DNA of 64,000 bases from Nitrospirota bacterium (GCA_029864405.1 JAOTTP010000003.1:1-64000), one strand, 5' to 3'. Shown: positions 1 through 10,918, counted from the stretch's first letter. Numbers and translations: made by a program. Notes: generated by a model not told the origin, from the sequence alone.

Positions 1-555
1 GGCAGAAGCCGAAAAAGTTTGCATTATTTCTCTTTCAAAGGCATCAGCTTTGTTTTTGGGGTTTCTTAAGAAATGATCAGGCGCCGTCTGCTTTAAATAT
101 ACCTTTGACCAGTTTTGAAAACGCTTGGCCGTTTCGGTGCCAAAGGTGGCGGGAATGAGCCCTTTGAATTTGACGCCTTCGAAGTTTATCACTGTCTGAT
201 AACTGGCCACGGTTTTCTGACTTTCTTCTATAAGTCTAGTCAATAATGGCTTGGCTTGATCAGGAATTTGTGCATTCTGCAAGTTATGTAAATCGATCCC
301 CATTCGTTCCTGGTATAACGCTATCATCTGTTTCTCGAATACCTCCGGGGTAAAACCCTTATCGCCTTTGCTTGGATCATTAATTAAGGCTTGATTCTGG
401 CCGATCGTTACTCGACCCGCATCCAATAATGTGGCCAAAAGCCGACCTGTTTCCACAAGATCGGAATTTGCATTGGCGATCACAGGGCTGCCCACTACAC
501 ACCAGATCATTAACGCACCCCATCTTCTCAAAACTCGACGGGACATCTGTTTCAT
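1..555 (-). CDS. DUF3365/Tll0287-like secreted protein, C-terminus cut by window edge
   Basis: Manual minus-strand translation, open to the left edge and so absent from the ORF track: MKQMSRRVLRRWGALMIWCVVGSPVIANANSDLVETGRLLATLLDAGRVTIGQNQALIND...FLRNPKNKADAFEREIMQTFSA. Signal peptide and an RNP-N-x-AD-x-FE motif typical of DUF3365. Confidence 0.7.
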   Translation of the reverse strand, partial: MKQMSRRVLRRWGALMIWCVVGSPVIANANSDLVETGRLLATLLDAGRVTIGQNQALINDPSKGDKGFTPEVFEKQMIALYQERMGIDLHNLQNAQIPDQAKPLLTRLIEESQKTVASYQTVINFEGVKFKGLIPATFGTETAKRFQNWSKVYLKQTAPDHFLRNPKNKADAFEREIMQTFSASA

Positions 556-2186
556 ACTGTCTCTCCCTAATGAATATGGATCACGAAAATTTTTTTGGCC
601 TACCTCAAGATTATCCTTTGAAGAGTGAAGTCTTTAAAAGAAAAACTTAGGAGGTACAGATCATAAAAAAACCTGCCATGCTGTTGATAGTAAACTGCCT
701 GATTCCCTCTTCCTCGCCAGGCGCCAAAGAATACAAGAACATGACAGCCTGATCAACTCTGAAAAGGAAGCAGGGAAAGTGAGAAGACGGAGACGCCCGT
801 TGTTTTTGAGTAAATTTTTTAGGCAAAACCAGACGGACCGCAGGGACCGACTGCAGACCCAGATTGTCATACGCGTGACCACTAGCGAATATATGGCCGC
901 TATTAGGATAACTCGGAGAGAATCTGCCCTGTCATTTTCCATGGCAAGGAAATCAGATCGGCGTTCAAATATGAATTTATGATATGAATCATTGACGAGG
1001 GCAAAGCGGTATTTCTGGCTTCTGTGGATGGACAGGCTGCTGTGCGGCGCCATTGGCATGACCATTATCAGTCGAATCGGAGGTGGCGGCGGGTGCTCGT
1101 TGCCTCTATCCATCCGTAAGTGTGACGGCTAGCAGCCAAAGCACTGGCAGAAATTACGCACAACGAATCCGAGGGTCCCTGTTTTCCACGGCTCTGTATT
1201 GGTCGACATGGACCAAAAGTTGCTTTACATATGGATAGCCTCCTGCACCTGATGTATAAGCTTTGGCAGTGTGCTAAGCAGCACTGTCACAGGCATCATG
1301 GGATTGCCGACCTCGGCAAAGTGAGTGAAGGGGTAAGATTTGTGACATGGAGGGGACCTTCAATCCCGAGACTAAGTCCTTCCCTCATTTTGTGCTTTGC
1401 GCCGGAGTTGACAGTACGCGCTTTATATGAATGAGAGAAGGCTGTAAGGTTTATGCCCAAAGTATGCCACGAATAGAAAGGGATGAATCTATATTTACTT
1501 GGTATTTGCCTGTGCCAAAAATGTCTATGATGCCATGGCGATTTGCCCCAGAGAGCACATGGTTAGCATGTTTTTCTCGATGCCTATTCATTTGATACTT
1601 TCCACACTCAAATCTCCAACATAAATTTCAATGCTATGATGGAAACCAGCTAGCAAGTAATCGTGGTGGATTTTCCATATCTTTGTTTTGATTCCTCAAT
1701 GAAAAATGACCGATTGAAATTATGCCTAAATGGAGGTGTTGACCTATTTTCCCTTGATTATGCGATGAAGAAGAGTTGCGTCAAAAGGTTCTATTGGTAG
1801 TTTTTCAATTCAACAAAAGGCCGAAATCATATGGCCAAGCCAATTTTCGACTTACACTTACTAATGGATTCAAACGAACCCCAATTGGCCGAATCTGTTG
1901 ATTTAGGACTAAATTAGTGGCATCCGCAAGCCTCGCAGATTTTCCTTCTATGGAGTGGTTGGAATTCTTGAGATATACTATCCACTCATGCTTCATATAC
2001 ATAACCGAACGTATCGGGAAAAATATGACAAACTATTTCAATGGAACACAATGTTTTTTCTTTTTTATCATGGCCGAAAGGGAACAGTAGATTGGATAGA
2101 AATCGCAGCATAACTTTTTTTGATAGGTCTCTCACCAAATTTTCTCTCAGAGAGTATAAAGGGAACTGGTGAAAGGAGGAAATAGG

Positions 2187-2564
2187 ATGAAAATCGTGAC
2201 GCAGGTATTTGTCATGTTTTGGATAACACTGAGTAGTGCCCTTCCCCTTCAAGCAGAGGTGATTGTTGAAATGTATGGCGGAGAAGAGAGAGAGACGTCT
2301 CTTGAACATCACCAGGGACCCAGTCGGCCAGGTTTAGTGCCCATGCGAATTGAAGAACCAGATGGGACGCTGCGACCTCTTCCATCAGGCCCGTTACCGG
2401 AGAGTCGTATGAGTACGGAGGGCTTACAGGATGTTCCGGATGCGGGGGGAGGGACAATGGTGAATGTTGAGGGCCGGTTTCAGTCTATCCTTAAGGTGCC
2501 CGATGGAGCGAACGAGGCGATTCATCAACATGATCCTGAAGACCTTCAGCCATTACAACCCTAA
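2187..2564 (+). CDS. small secreted hypothetical protein
   Basis: ORF with GGAGGA just upstream of the ATG and an N-terminal signal peptide (MKIVTQVFVMFWITLSSALPLQA); no family recognised. Confidence 0.55.
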   Translation: MKIVTQVFVMFWITLSSALPLQAEVIVEMYGGEERETSLEHHQGPSRPGLVPMRIEEPDGTLRPLPSGPLPESRMSTEGLQDVPDAGGGTMVNVEGRFQSILKVPDGANEAIHQHDPEDLQPLQP

Positions 2565-2592
2565 ACATAATTAGATAAGACCCCTTCAACCC

Positions 2593-4479
2593 ATGAATTA
2601 TTCTAAAGCCAGAAGGCAAGGAGACCCCTCTTTTGCTCAGTTGCCGGGACACTTCAGCCGATGTGTGGCGGGATTTGTGCTAGTCGTACTCTTGGGCTGC
2701 TTTGGCCTCATGGCCGAGACCTACGCAGCCACCATTACGATTGTGAATAAAGATACCCCTGGTGAAGGATTTAACGATTCCGCGCCTTTTACTCCAGTGG
2801 GTGGAAATACGGCCACCACGCTTGGGCAGGCCAGGCTGAAAGCCTTTGAGTATGCGGCCAATATTTTAGCACAGTTGCTGGTGAGCACGGTGGGCATTCG
2901 AGTGGATGCTCGAATCGATCCCTTGGGAACGGGGATATTAGGGTCGGCGGGCCCCAATACCGTCCACAGGAATTTCCCCAATGCTCCTGTGGCGAATACC
3001 TGGTACGTCCAATCGCTCGCGAATAAACTTGCAGGACAGGACCTGGATCCTACAACCAGTGATATAAATGCTACCTTTAGTGCAAATTTTACGAATTGGT
3101 ACTTTGGGCTAGACGCCAACCCACCAGCGGGACAATTTGATTTTGTCACCGTGGTACTCCATGAAATTCTTCATGGTCTTGGTTTTTTGTCACTCGTGGA
3201 TGTGTTAACTGGGGAGAAATTCCTTGGAGTCAACGATGTCTTTATGCGCTGGTTAGAGCATCATGGGGCCAGTCCAGCCGATTACCCTTCAATGGCTGAT
3301 ATTCAACGGCAAACTGCGAGTGTTGCTGGGCCGAACCTTCATTTTGTTGGTGTTAATCTCCAAGGGGCGTCCGGGACCCTAACGGCTGGGCGAACAGGCA
3401 CTCATGTGCAGATGTATGCTCCGAACCCGGTTCAATTGGGTTCGTCGGTGTCTCATTTTACAAACACGATTAAGCCTGATCAGCTTATGGAACCTGGAAT
3501 AGCCTCCGGGAAGGCTATTCATGATCTCGGGTTAGCTCAACCTCTGTTGCAAGATTTAGGATGGATGTTTGAGGTTGGCGTAAGTTTCCCTACCCGGAAT
3601 GATGTCAACGGCGACGGGAAGGCGGACCTCGTCTGGCGCAACACGAGCAGTTGGGCTGTCGCGATTTGGTTGATGAACGGCCCTACGATTGCCTCCTCCG
3701 GCTTATTGGGGGTGGTGTCGTCGAAGTGGCAGATTGCCGGTACTGGGGATGTCAATAAGGATGGGAAAGCGGATGTCATCTGGCGTCACAGCGATACGGG
3801 AACGGTGGCGGTGTGGCTGATGAATGGCCTCACCGTCATATCGGTGGGCTTTCCGGGTAGTGCCTCTACGGATTGGCAAATCGTGAGTGTGGGTGATGTT
3901 AACGGCGATGGGCGGGCGGACCTCGTCTGGCGCAACACGAGTAGTGGCGAAGTTACGATTTGGTTGATGAGCGGCTCCACGATTGCTTCTTCCGGCCATT
4001 TGGGGGCGGTGCCGTTGGAGTGGCAAATAGCCGGTACCGGGGATATGAATGCCGATGGAAAAGCGGATGTCATTTGGCGCAATGACCTTACTGGCGCAGT
4101 GGAAGTGTGGCTCATGCAAGGACTCACAGTTATGTCAGTAGGTTTCCCTGGAGGGGCCTCCACGGATTGGCAGATTGCAGGGGTGGGTGATGTGAATGAT
4201 GATGGGATGGGGGATTTGGTCTGGCGTAAAACGAGTAACGGGGAGGTTGCGATTTGGTTGATGAATGGGGTGACTCTCAGTTCGCCAGGTTTTTTTGGTG
4301 TGGTGCCTCAGGCGTGGGAGATTGCTAGTGCCAATGATGTCAATGGGGATGGGAGCGCAGATATAATCTGGCGCAACAGGCAGACGGGCACAGTGGCGGT
4401 GTGGATGATGAATGGGCTCACGGTCATGTCGGTGGGCTTTCCGGGCAGTGTCTCAATCAACTGGGAAATTCAACATTAG
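2593..4479 (+). CDS. secreted metzincin-like metalloprotease domain followed by six FG-GAP/VCBS-like repeats
   Basis: 628 aa; hydrophobic N-terminus, HEILHGLGF (HExxHxxGF) zinc motif, then six ~49-aa repeats starting D[VM]NxDGxxD with WR.....VAIWLMNG cores. Confidence 0.8.
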   Translation: MNYSKARRQGDPSFAQLPGHFSRCVAGFVLVVLLGCFGLMAETYAATITIVNKDTPGEGFNDSAPFTPVGGNTATTLGQARLKAFEYAANILAQLLVSTVGIRVDARIDPLGTGILGSAGPNTVHRNFPNAPVANTWYVQSLANKLAGQDLDPTTSDINATFSANFTNWYFGLDANPPAGQFDFVTVVLHEILHGLGFLSLVDVLTGEKFLGVNDVFMRWLEHHGASPADYPSMADIQRQTASVAGPNLHFVGVNLQGASGTLTAGRTGTHVQMYAPNPVQLGSSVSHFTNTIKPDQLMEPGIASGKAIHDLGLAQPLLQDLGWMFEVGVSFPTRNDVNGDGKADLVWRNTSSWAVAIWLMNGPTIASSGLLGVVSSKWQIAGTGDVNKDGKADVIWRHSDTGTVAVWLMNGLTVISVGFPGSASTDWQIVSVGDVNGDGRADLVWRNTSSGEVTIWLMSGSTIASSGHLGAVPLEWQIAGTGDMNADGKADVIWRNDLTGAVEVWLMQGLTVMSVGFPGGASTDWQIAGVGDVNDDGMGDLVWRKTSNGEVAIWLMNGVTLSSPGFFGVVPQAWEIASANDVNGDGSADIIWRNRQTGTVAVWMMNGLTVMSVGFPGSVSINWEIQH

Positions 4480-4924
4480 GCCAAGATTAACAAAGAGAGC
4501 TACAAAGCTGTGTCCTAGTGAGAATACAGTGTGGAAATGCACGAGGGCTGGCCTCGCCGGTATGCCATGTTAGCAGGGTCAACGATTGGTGGCTGTATGC
4601 AGAAGGAGTCCGTATTGCCATTCTTCTTTTGCCTTTCATCACGGTCTAAAATCGTACCAAAAATCTTCTGGTAATTTGCTAGGCTTCCCTGCACAAATCA
4701 CTTTTCATGATAATCGAGAAAGCCTGCGTGGCAATTCTTTTAACGGGTTGGAGCAATTGATCATCTGGATGCTTTGCGATCTGACAGAGGAAGGGAAAGA
4801 GAGTCTGCTCAAGCCATCTTCCTTCCCACGACATGACATAGGGATATCCTGAAACTGAGATTCCTGTCGTTGAACTCCTTCCCCAAAATAGGCTTTAATT
4901 CAATCTTTCTGTTGAGATGCCATT

Positions 4925-4945
4925 TGACCAACAAGTTGTTGGTCA
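4925..4945. promoter_or_regulatory. perfect 10+1+10 palindrome (possible operator)
   Basis: TGACCAACAAGTTGTTGGTCA read directly from the sequence. Confidence 0.4.
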
Positions 4946-5321
4946 GGTCGATCGTCTTTTTCTCTATCTCCCATCAATGCTGAGCGCGAGCAGTCATGAT
5001 GGGTTTATGACTCTTTCTCGTTCCATAAACATACGATAAATGGTCGTCCTCAATGCCGTTCGCTTCGAGCTGGTGGAAGGGCTAGACGCACGATTGAGTG
5101 GCCTTATTAGTCAGGAGTTTGAGTGGCGTTTTAGCCTCAGAAAATACGTTGTCGTCTAAGTTTCCCGTGAGGTGGAAAATTTTACGCCAATGAGACCCTT
5201 TCTCTGGCATGTGGTTGTTTCACGGAAGTCTGTTTCTATGCATTCAATAAATTTTGAGCCATTCTTCAGTGACAATACGACAAGTGGGAGGGCATGATCT
5301 GTTGATGACGAACCTCTTTCC

Positions 5322-5594
5322 ATGGATGCGAGTAAGGATATGGTGATGGTCAATATGAAATGGTGGTGGGGGGCTATGCTTGGAGTCAGCATCTTGCTTG
5401 CGGTGCCTGGGCATTCCGAGATTGGGGCCATTATGGGCGATGTGGTTGGACATTTTTTTTCTGCGCTGATCTTAGCCATCGTGCCTATTCTGGGATATCG
5501 CCTGCTCTATCAACGGGTCGGCGAAAAAGAAATCACATATATCTTTGGTGCTGCCTGGATCTATCTTGTGCTCTCGCAATTGTTTGGATGGTAA
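5322..5594 (+). CDS. small membrane protein, hypothetical
   Basis: 90 aa with three hydrophobic segments; strong codon continuity, no family recognised. Confidence 0.5.
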   Translation: MDASKDMVMVNMKWWWGAMLGVSILLAVPGHSEIGAIMGDVVGHFFSALILAIVPILGYRLLYQRVGEKEITYIFGAAWIYLVLSQLFGW

Positions 5595-6079
5595 GAAAAA
5601 TCTCAACTTTAAAGAATGGATCCTTTGTCGTTTTCTTGAGTTGAAGCTCAGGCGTCTCAGTGGTCGTGATCCCCTCACTCAACAAAACTGGTAAGAGGAA
5701 CGTATGGCGTTTGAAGCTCATCAATGTGGTCAATTGCGAGGCCCCACCCGTTGAATGGTCGATGCCAGGTCTGGTCACAACGATGCATTGGGAGATACTT
5801 CCATCAATCCCTGTGGGAGTGTTTATTGCGCATGTAAACTGGATATTGATCCACGTGAGAGTAAGTAGGATAAACAGACATGTCTCTTTTGGGTAATCGG
5901 AATGTACGAGTCAGCCTCTTGATAGAGAAATTGGATTTCTTCGCTCACTAATGCCGGATGGGCTGACCCATGTATGGCCGATTCACCCGAAAATCAGGTT
6001 TTCAGTAAATGACCAAATTCCTAGGGCTTCAGGTGTGGCCTCACGTATTGACCCCGTAAAACATTGCGCCTTCTCAATC

Positions 6080-6720
6080 AATTTTTGGCTTGTGTACGCA
6101 CAAACTCCATCTCGAAGGATTTTGAATGTGTGCAACTGAAATGGTGGCATGGTCCCCTCATGGGCTATGGAGCCCTGCACGGGCACCATCTGATTTATGC
6201 TCGAGCGGAAACGGTTGCGGAAAAGCCCGCTTTTCGAAAGGCGTTCGCGCATCGACGGTGTCTGGTGTTGGCGGATGGATTTTATGAGTGGAAAGGGGAA
6301 GGGAGGTCGAAGCAACCCTACTATATTCACTTAACAGACAATCGCCCCTTTGCGTTTGCTGGTCTATGGGAACATTGGGATAAGGTCGCCGACCGCGAGA
6401 TTAATTCCTGGACGATCATCACGACCGTACCGAATGCCATTGTGGAGCCGATTCATCAGCGGATGCCGGTTATACTCCATCCTAGAGATTATTCCCTGTG
6501 GTTAGATCCCTCTATGTGTGATTTTCAGCATGTGCTGGCCCTGCGTCAACCGCATCCTCCCGAAGAGATGGAAGCCTTTCCCGTCAGCCCTATGGTGAAT
6601 AATCCGCTAAACGGGAATACTCGATGTCTTCAACGCTACTGGTGTGAGCAGACTTTAGTTGATGGGATACTCAGGGGCATGCATCCGATACTCGACGCGG
6701 GGGGTGTGGCTATGTCTTGA
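6080..6720 (+). pseudogene. SRAP (SOS response-associated peptidase, YedK/HMCES family) remnant, frameshifted and N-terminally decayed
   Basis: ARAETVAEKPAFRKAFAHRRCLVLADGFYEWKGEG...HQRMPVIL is SRAP-like, but no MCGR N-terminus was found. LKWG-MVPSWA is split over two frames by an apparent 1-bp insertion near 6145. Confidence 0.75.
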
Positions 6721-7201
6721 AGGAAGCATGTGAAAAGCCAGAGAGCCCATTTTCATGGTGATTTTATGCCTGTGTATCGTATCTGTGGTGACGTTGCCCG
6801 ATGAAGATTTTTCATCGAGTGGCCCCTGGCTTCTTTTTTTCTTTTTTTCCCCTAGTTTTTTTGATTGAGGTTCGTCAGATTTCATGTATTCTTGATAAAT
6901 TGGAAGGTCCATTCTCCAGCATTCAAGGATCTGGCGAATGTTGCGATGAATCCTCCAGCCTTAAAAACGGGCGTATCCTGAAAAAGGCAAACCATCTGAA
7001 AGGATGGGACACAAAGCCATCGGCCTACACCTCGGAGTCCGGGATAGGGTTGCCTGGCAAGCCACAGATCCTCTTTGATCATGAACGGAGTGGCTTCGCT
7101 CGACATGACTCACATGCATAAAGGAGATTTCGTATGGCCCATGATCAAGATTGCTCTCGAATAGGTTTTCCTCGGGATTATCATCTTCTCGATCCGCACC
7201 G

Positions 7202-7534
7202 AGTTATTTATGGGGCATTTTCCTTGTTCTCTGCCTGTTCCCCTCCAATGCACTGGCGGCAGAAGTCACGTTAGCCTGAGATCCCCCTTCGGAATATGGG
7301 GGATTTGTTGTCGCCTACGGGGCCTCTAGCGGAAGCTAGAGTCAGACTCAAGATGTGGGTGCTCAGTCTACCGTTACGGTGACAAGCCTGAATCCCAGAC
7401 GAACTTATTATTTTGCGGTAAAAGCTGACGACTCGGCTCGGAGCAATGCAAGCCCCTATTCGAACCAGATGAATGTCAGGTTGCCTATTGTTACGGCACG
7501 CCCTGCTTCTTCTAAAAATGTACAAGTCTATTGA
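7202..7534 (+). pseudogene. fibronectin type III domain protein remnant with two in-frame stops
   Basis: Continuous frame: SYLWGIFLVLCLFPSNALAAEVTLA*DPPSEYGGFVVAYGASSGS*SQTQDVGAQSTVTVTSLNPRRTYYFAVKADDSARSNASPYSNQMNVRLP. TGA at 7277 (expected W), TAG at 7337 (expected Y). Confidence 0.7.
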
Positions 7535-8267
7535 ATTTCAACATCGTCATCCGCGACAAATCTTTACTGGTAGATTGTATTGCGACAGGGGGGACTCAGG
7601 AGAATGTGGTGAACCGTATTCGCCTGGGTTTTGTACCGCGGGTTAGGGATAATGAAGGCTACTACTGAACCACTTCACTACCTCTATTCCAATTTGTAGA
7701 ACGAGGACGTTCTGCGAATGCCAGGTTTAAAAAGATTTTCCTCAGGCGTTATGGCGTTATAAGGATGGATTTCAGGAAAGGGTCGGTTACATGAAATTCC
7801 GTCAGTATGCTTTGATCTTCTCATTTCGAACAAAATCATTTTGAGAGGTATCACTCCATCGAATTTTGGCTAGCCCTCCTTAAATAATTTCAGGGGAAGT
7901 CCGCTATCAGCGCAGTAGCCTGATTTTATTGTCACGACACACAATTCTTGGATGCCTTGTTCCGCTAAGCGCGTAGCAAATCTTCTCCCATTGGGCTTCG
8001 GCAAGCATGCCTTTCTCCAGATTTCAGTGCACGCAGCATGGTTTTCTCTTGTTTCCCCACCGTGATCGACTGTATTTCTTACTTTTGGTATTTATGATCT
8101 CTCACGAAGAACTGTCCATGAAGAAAAATAAACATTTCCAAGGGTGCATGACTATTTCTTCTGCCGGTTCCTATGGTAAGGTCCGTTTCTTTCAGGGAAC
8201 TCATCTTGAAATTGACTTAACAATGAGATGAAGGCACCATATCCAAAAGCTATAATGCCCAATATTA

Positions 8268-9677
8268 TTGAGTGTTCTTCTGAATCCAGCTGGACGCTCG
8301 AATCGAGAAGTGAGAATGGTTATTTTGATGGCTGATTTCGTATGGCGAAAAACAAAAGCGGTGTGTGTGTCTCCCTTTCCCACAATGCGTGAGGGGAAAT
8401 GGTCCCTTGTTCTTATTCTGACATTTTTGGTTGCATGTGAGTTATTTCTCCCGGTCAGGGGAGTGGCTCAATCCTTTACTAATACCGGGTTGTTTTATTT
8501 TACAGGGGCTCACAGGCCCCTTCGTACACCTATTTTTCGTGAATTTATGGACGGGGATGGCTTGAAAGTCGGTCCTGTCCGGCTCCATCCGTTTTTAGGC
8601 GTAGCCGAAGTATATACAGATAATGTATTCCGGAGGGACAAGAACAGGAAGAGCGACTTTCTTACGAACGTCGCTCCCGGGCTTCAGGCATTACTCCCAT
8701 TTGGAGGAGGTAAGCATTCAGTTCTCCTGGATTACCGCGCTGCTCAATTTCTCTACAACAAGTTTACTGAAAACAATGCCCTGGCTCAAGATGCTCAAGG
8801 GCATGTGAGTTTGAATTATCCGGGGGGGGTACAGATCGATTTGCAAGGAGGCCATATAGAAGGTTTTGACCCAAGAGGGTCTGAAGTGGACACCCAGCAA
8901 CAGAATATCACCAAGTGGAACACCAATTCCTTTTTGGGCCAGATTCAATTCTTGGGCCCGAAAGCTGGTATTCGTCTTCGGTCGTCCTACATAGATTTAC
9001 ATTACAAAAACAATGGGCAGGCTGCCCCGCGCGACCGGACGCAAGCCCAGGCAGATGTAACCTTATTCGCAAATGTGACCCGCTCGACCTCTGCTCTTCT
9101 TGGCGTTCGAATAACCGACTATAATTACGATAAGAATAACCAGTTAGATAGTTTCGGTTATGGGGTGTTTACGGGGTTCAGTTTGGCAGCTAGCCGGCAG
9201 CTTGCAGGAGAATTTAACATAGGGTACACGATATTAAATAATGACCGTGCCCCTAAACAACAGCCTCCTGGATCGGTTTTAAGCAGTGGAGCGAACCAGC
9301 GTACCTCCCTCTACATGCGAGGAAATTTGCATTGGAATCCTACGTCTCGATTTAGCCTCAATGTTCAACCCTTTTCTTCAATTCAGCAGTCAGCGGTTCA
9401 GAATACTTCCACATTTAGACAAACGGGCGTCAACGTTAATGGGAGCCAGGCGCTCACAGGCCGCCTTGCCCTGAGAGAAAATTTCTACTATGCAAATTTT
9501 GATTATGATACCGGAAGAAATGACAACCAATTTCGTTGGAGGATGGGACCGGCATACCGCACTGTTAAATGGTTTGGTTTCCGCTTAGATTATATATTCG
9601 AGAAGAGAAGCTCAAACCAAGCAAATTTTGATTACTACAGCAATACGATCATGCTTTCGATCGAGGGAATTCTCTAG
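8268..9677 (+). CDS. outer membrane beta-barrel protein (exopolysaccharide-associated type)
   Basis: 469 aa; signal-like segment, VRLHPFLGVAEVYTDNVFRRDKNRKSDFLTNVAPGL motif, alternating amphipathic strands to the C-terminus. The true start may be downstream of 8268. Confidence 0.7.
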   Translation: MSVLLNPAGRSNREVRMVILMADFVWRKTKAVCVSPFPTMREGKWSLVLILTFLVACELFLPVRGVAQSFTNTGLFYFTGAHRPLRTPIFREFMDGDGLKVGPVRLHPFLGVAEVYTDNVFRRDKNRKSDFLTNVAPGLQALLPFGGGKHSVLLDYRAAQFLYNKFTENNALAQDAQGHVSLNYPGGVQIDLQGGHIEGFDPRGSEVDTQQQNITKWNTNSFLGQIQFLGPKAGIRLRSSYIDLHYKNNGQAAPRDRTQAQADVTLFANVTRSTSALLGVRITDYNYDKNNQLDSFGYGVFTGFSLAASRQLAGEFNIGYTILNNDRAPKQQPPGSVLSSGANQRTSLYMRGNLHWNPTSRFSLNVQPFSSIQQSAVQNTSTFRQTGVNVNGSQALTGRLALRENFYYANFDYDTGRNDNQFRWRMGPAYRTVKWFGFRLDYIFEKRSSNQANFDYYSNTIMLSIEGIL

Positions 9678-9985
9678 TAAAACGGAATGCACCTTTGATC
9701 CCCCCAAATTCTATCGACACTGTTTCTTGACCTTCGCCAGTTGTGGGACTAACATTTTTTTCTGTTTTCTTGAGATCGCCCCGTGGCGGTGGTCCTCCTA
9801 TCTCATTTGACCAGCATGAGGTGGTATACTCAGTAAGCCCTTTTACAATTGAGAGATCCAGAAATTCCTCATTTTTTCCGTATGTTCCTGAGATAAAGAT
9901 TCATTGGGAGTGACGCGAAAATATGAAAAATAGATAGGGGGCAGGAGGCGAGGGTTTTCGTGTTCTCAGGATGAGATGAGCACAT

Positions 9986-10828
9986 GTGTTTGTCATGTCG
10001 ACTGGGATAAGGAGATGCACAATGAGATCCAGACAAAGAATAATGTCTAGATGGATAAGTGGGCTGGTTCTGGTGGTTTTCCTCCTTTTGGTGGGCCTCA
10101 GAGGAGGGGGGATGGCTATGACCCCAGAGGTCCCTCTACAGGTTGAGGGGGATCGGCTAACAGGGCATCTGTCGCAGGTGACCCTACGAACGGTGCTTGA
10201 GCAATTACAGAAACAGTTGGGTATTACCTATGAGGCGCCTGTTGAGGAACTGGATAAAGTCATTTCCGTCGATCTGCAGCAGGACAAGATACTTCCGGCC
10301 TTGGCCAAGATTTTGGCGCCATGGGATTACGCGTTCACGGTCAATGCGGCGGGACACTTGAAATTTCTCTATGTAACGCCAAAAGCCCCACCAGGAGAAG
10401 CGGTTTCTGAGACGAGGAGCCCGGCAGATGTTGGTTCTTCGAATGCGTTAGGCAAAACGGGTTTTAGTTCAGACCAGCAAATGGAGCCTGTGCAAGAAGA
10501 GGTGGATACCCCTCCATTCCTGTCTCATGAAGGGGAGCCTGATGCAAATTTTTCACCCTCCGCTTCATCCTTCTCATCATCTCCTCCCGGAGAAAGCCCT
10601 GACTTAAGAGACCCGTTTGCGGGTGTTCCCATGGACATTCAGCCGGTACCGGCTGGAACCACGATGCCCATGGTGCCTTCAAGTAGCGACAGTGGGATGC
10701 AGGTGACGCCGTCGGCCAATTTACCGGACATGCCCATCATTCCGGCCACGGCCTATCCGCCGATGGACATAGAGCCGGTGCCAGACTACCTGCAAGAGGA
10801 AATGCTCAGGAATATGCAACCGGAATAA
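9986..10828 (+). CDS. secreted protein with STN/secretin-N-like domain and proline-rich C-terminus
   Basis: GHLSQVTLRTVLEQLQKQLGITYEAPVEELDKVISVDLQQDKILPALAKILAPWDYAFTVN resembles an STN domain; low-complexity P-rich tail. Start possibly at 10021. Confidence 0.55.
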   Translation: MFVMSTGIRRCTMRSRQRIMSRWISGLVLVVFLLLVGLRGGGMAMTPEVPLQVEGDRLTGHLSQVTLRTVLEQLQKQLGITYEAPVEELDKVISVDLQQDKILPALAKILAPWDYAFTVNAAGHLKFLYVTPKAPPGEAVSETRSPADVGSSNALGKTGFSSDQQMEPVQEEVDTPPFLSHEGEPDANFSPSASSFSSSPPGESPDLRDPFAGVPMDIQPVPAGTTMPMVPSSSDSGMQVTPSANLPDMPIIPATAYPPMDIEPVPDYLQEEMLRNMQPE

Positions 10829-10918
10829 TTGGGGAGTCGCGCGACAAAAACTGATTGTGGCTTATGAGTCTTAAGCCTTGAGAGTCTCATAAGGAAAATA
10901 GACGAGAAGAATCCGCGA

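Noticed and set aside
661-1113. 150-aa minus ORF
   Set aside because: Composition and lack of motifs or RBS argue against coding.
1986-2312. 108-aa minus ORF overlapping the start of 2187..2564
   Set aside because: Overlaps a better-supported secreted ORF; no motif.
3703-4163. Antisense ORFs over the VCBS-like repeats
   Set aside because: Shadow ORFs caused by repeat codon composition.
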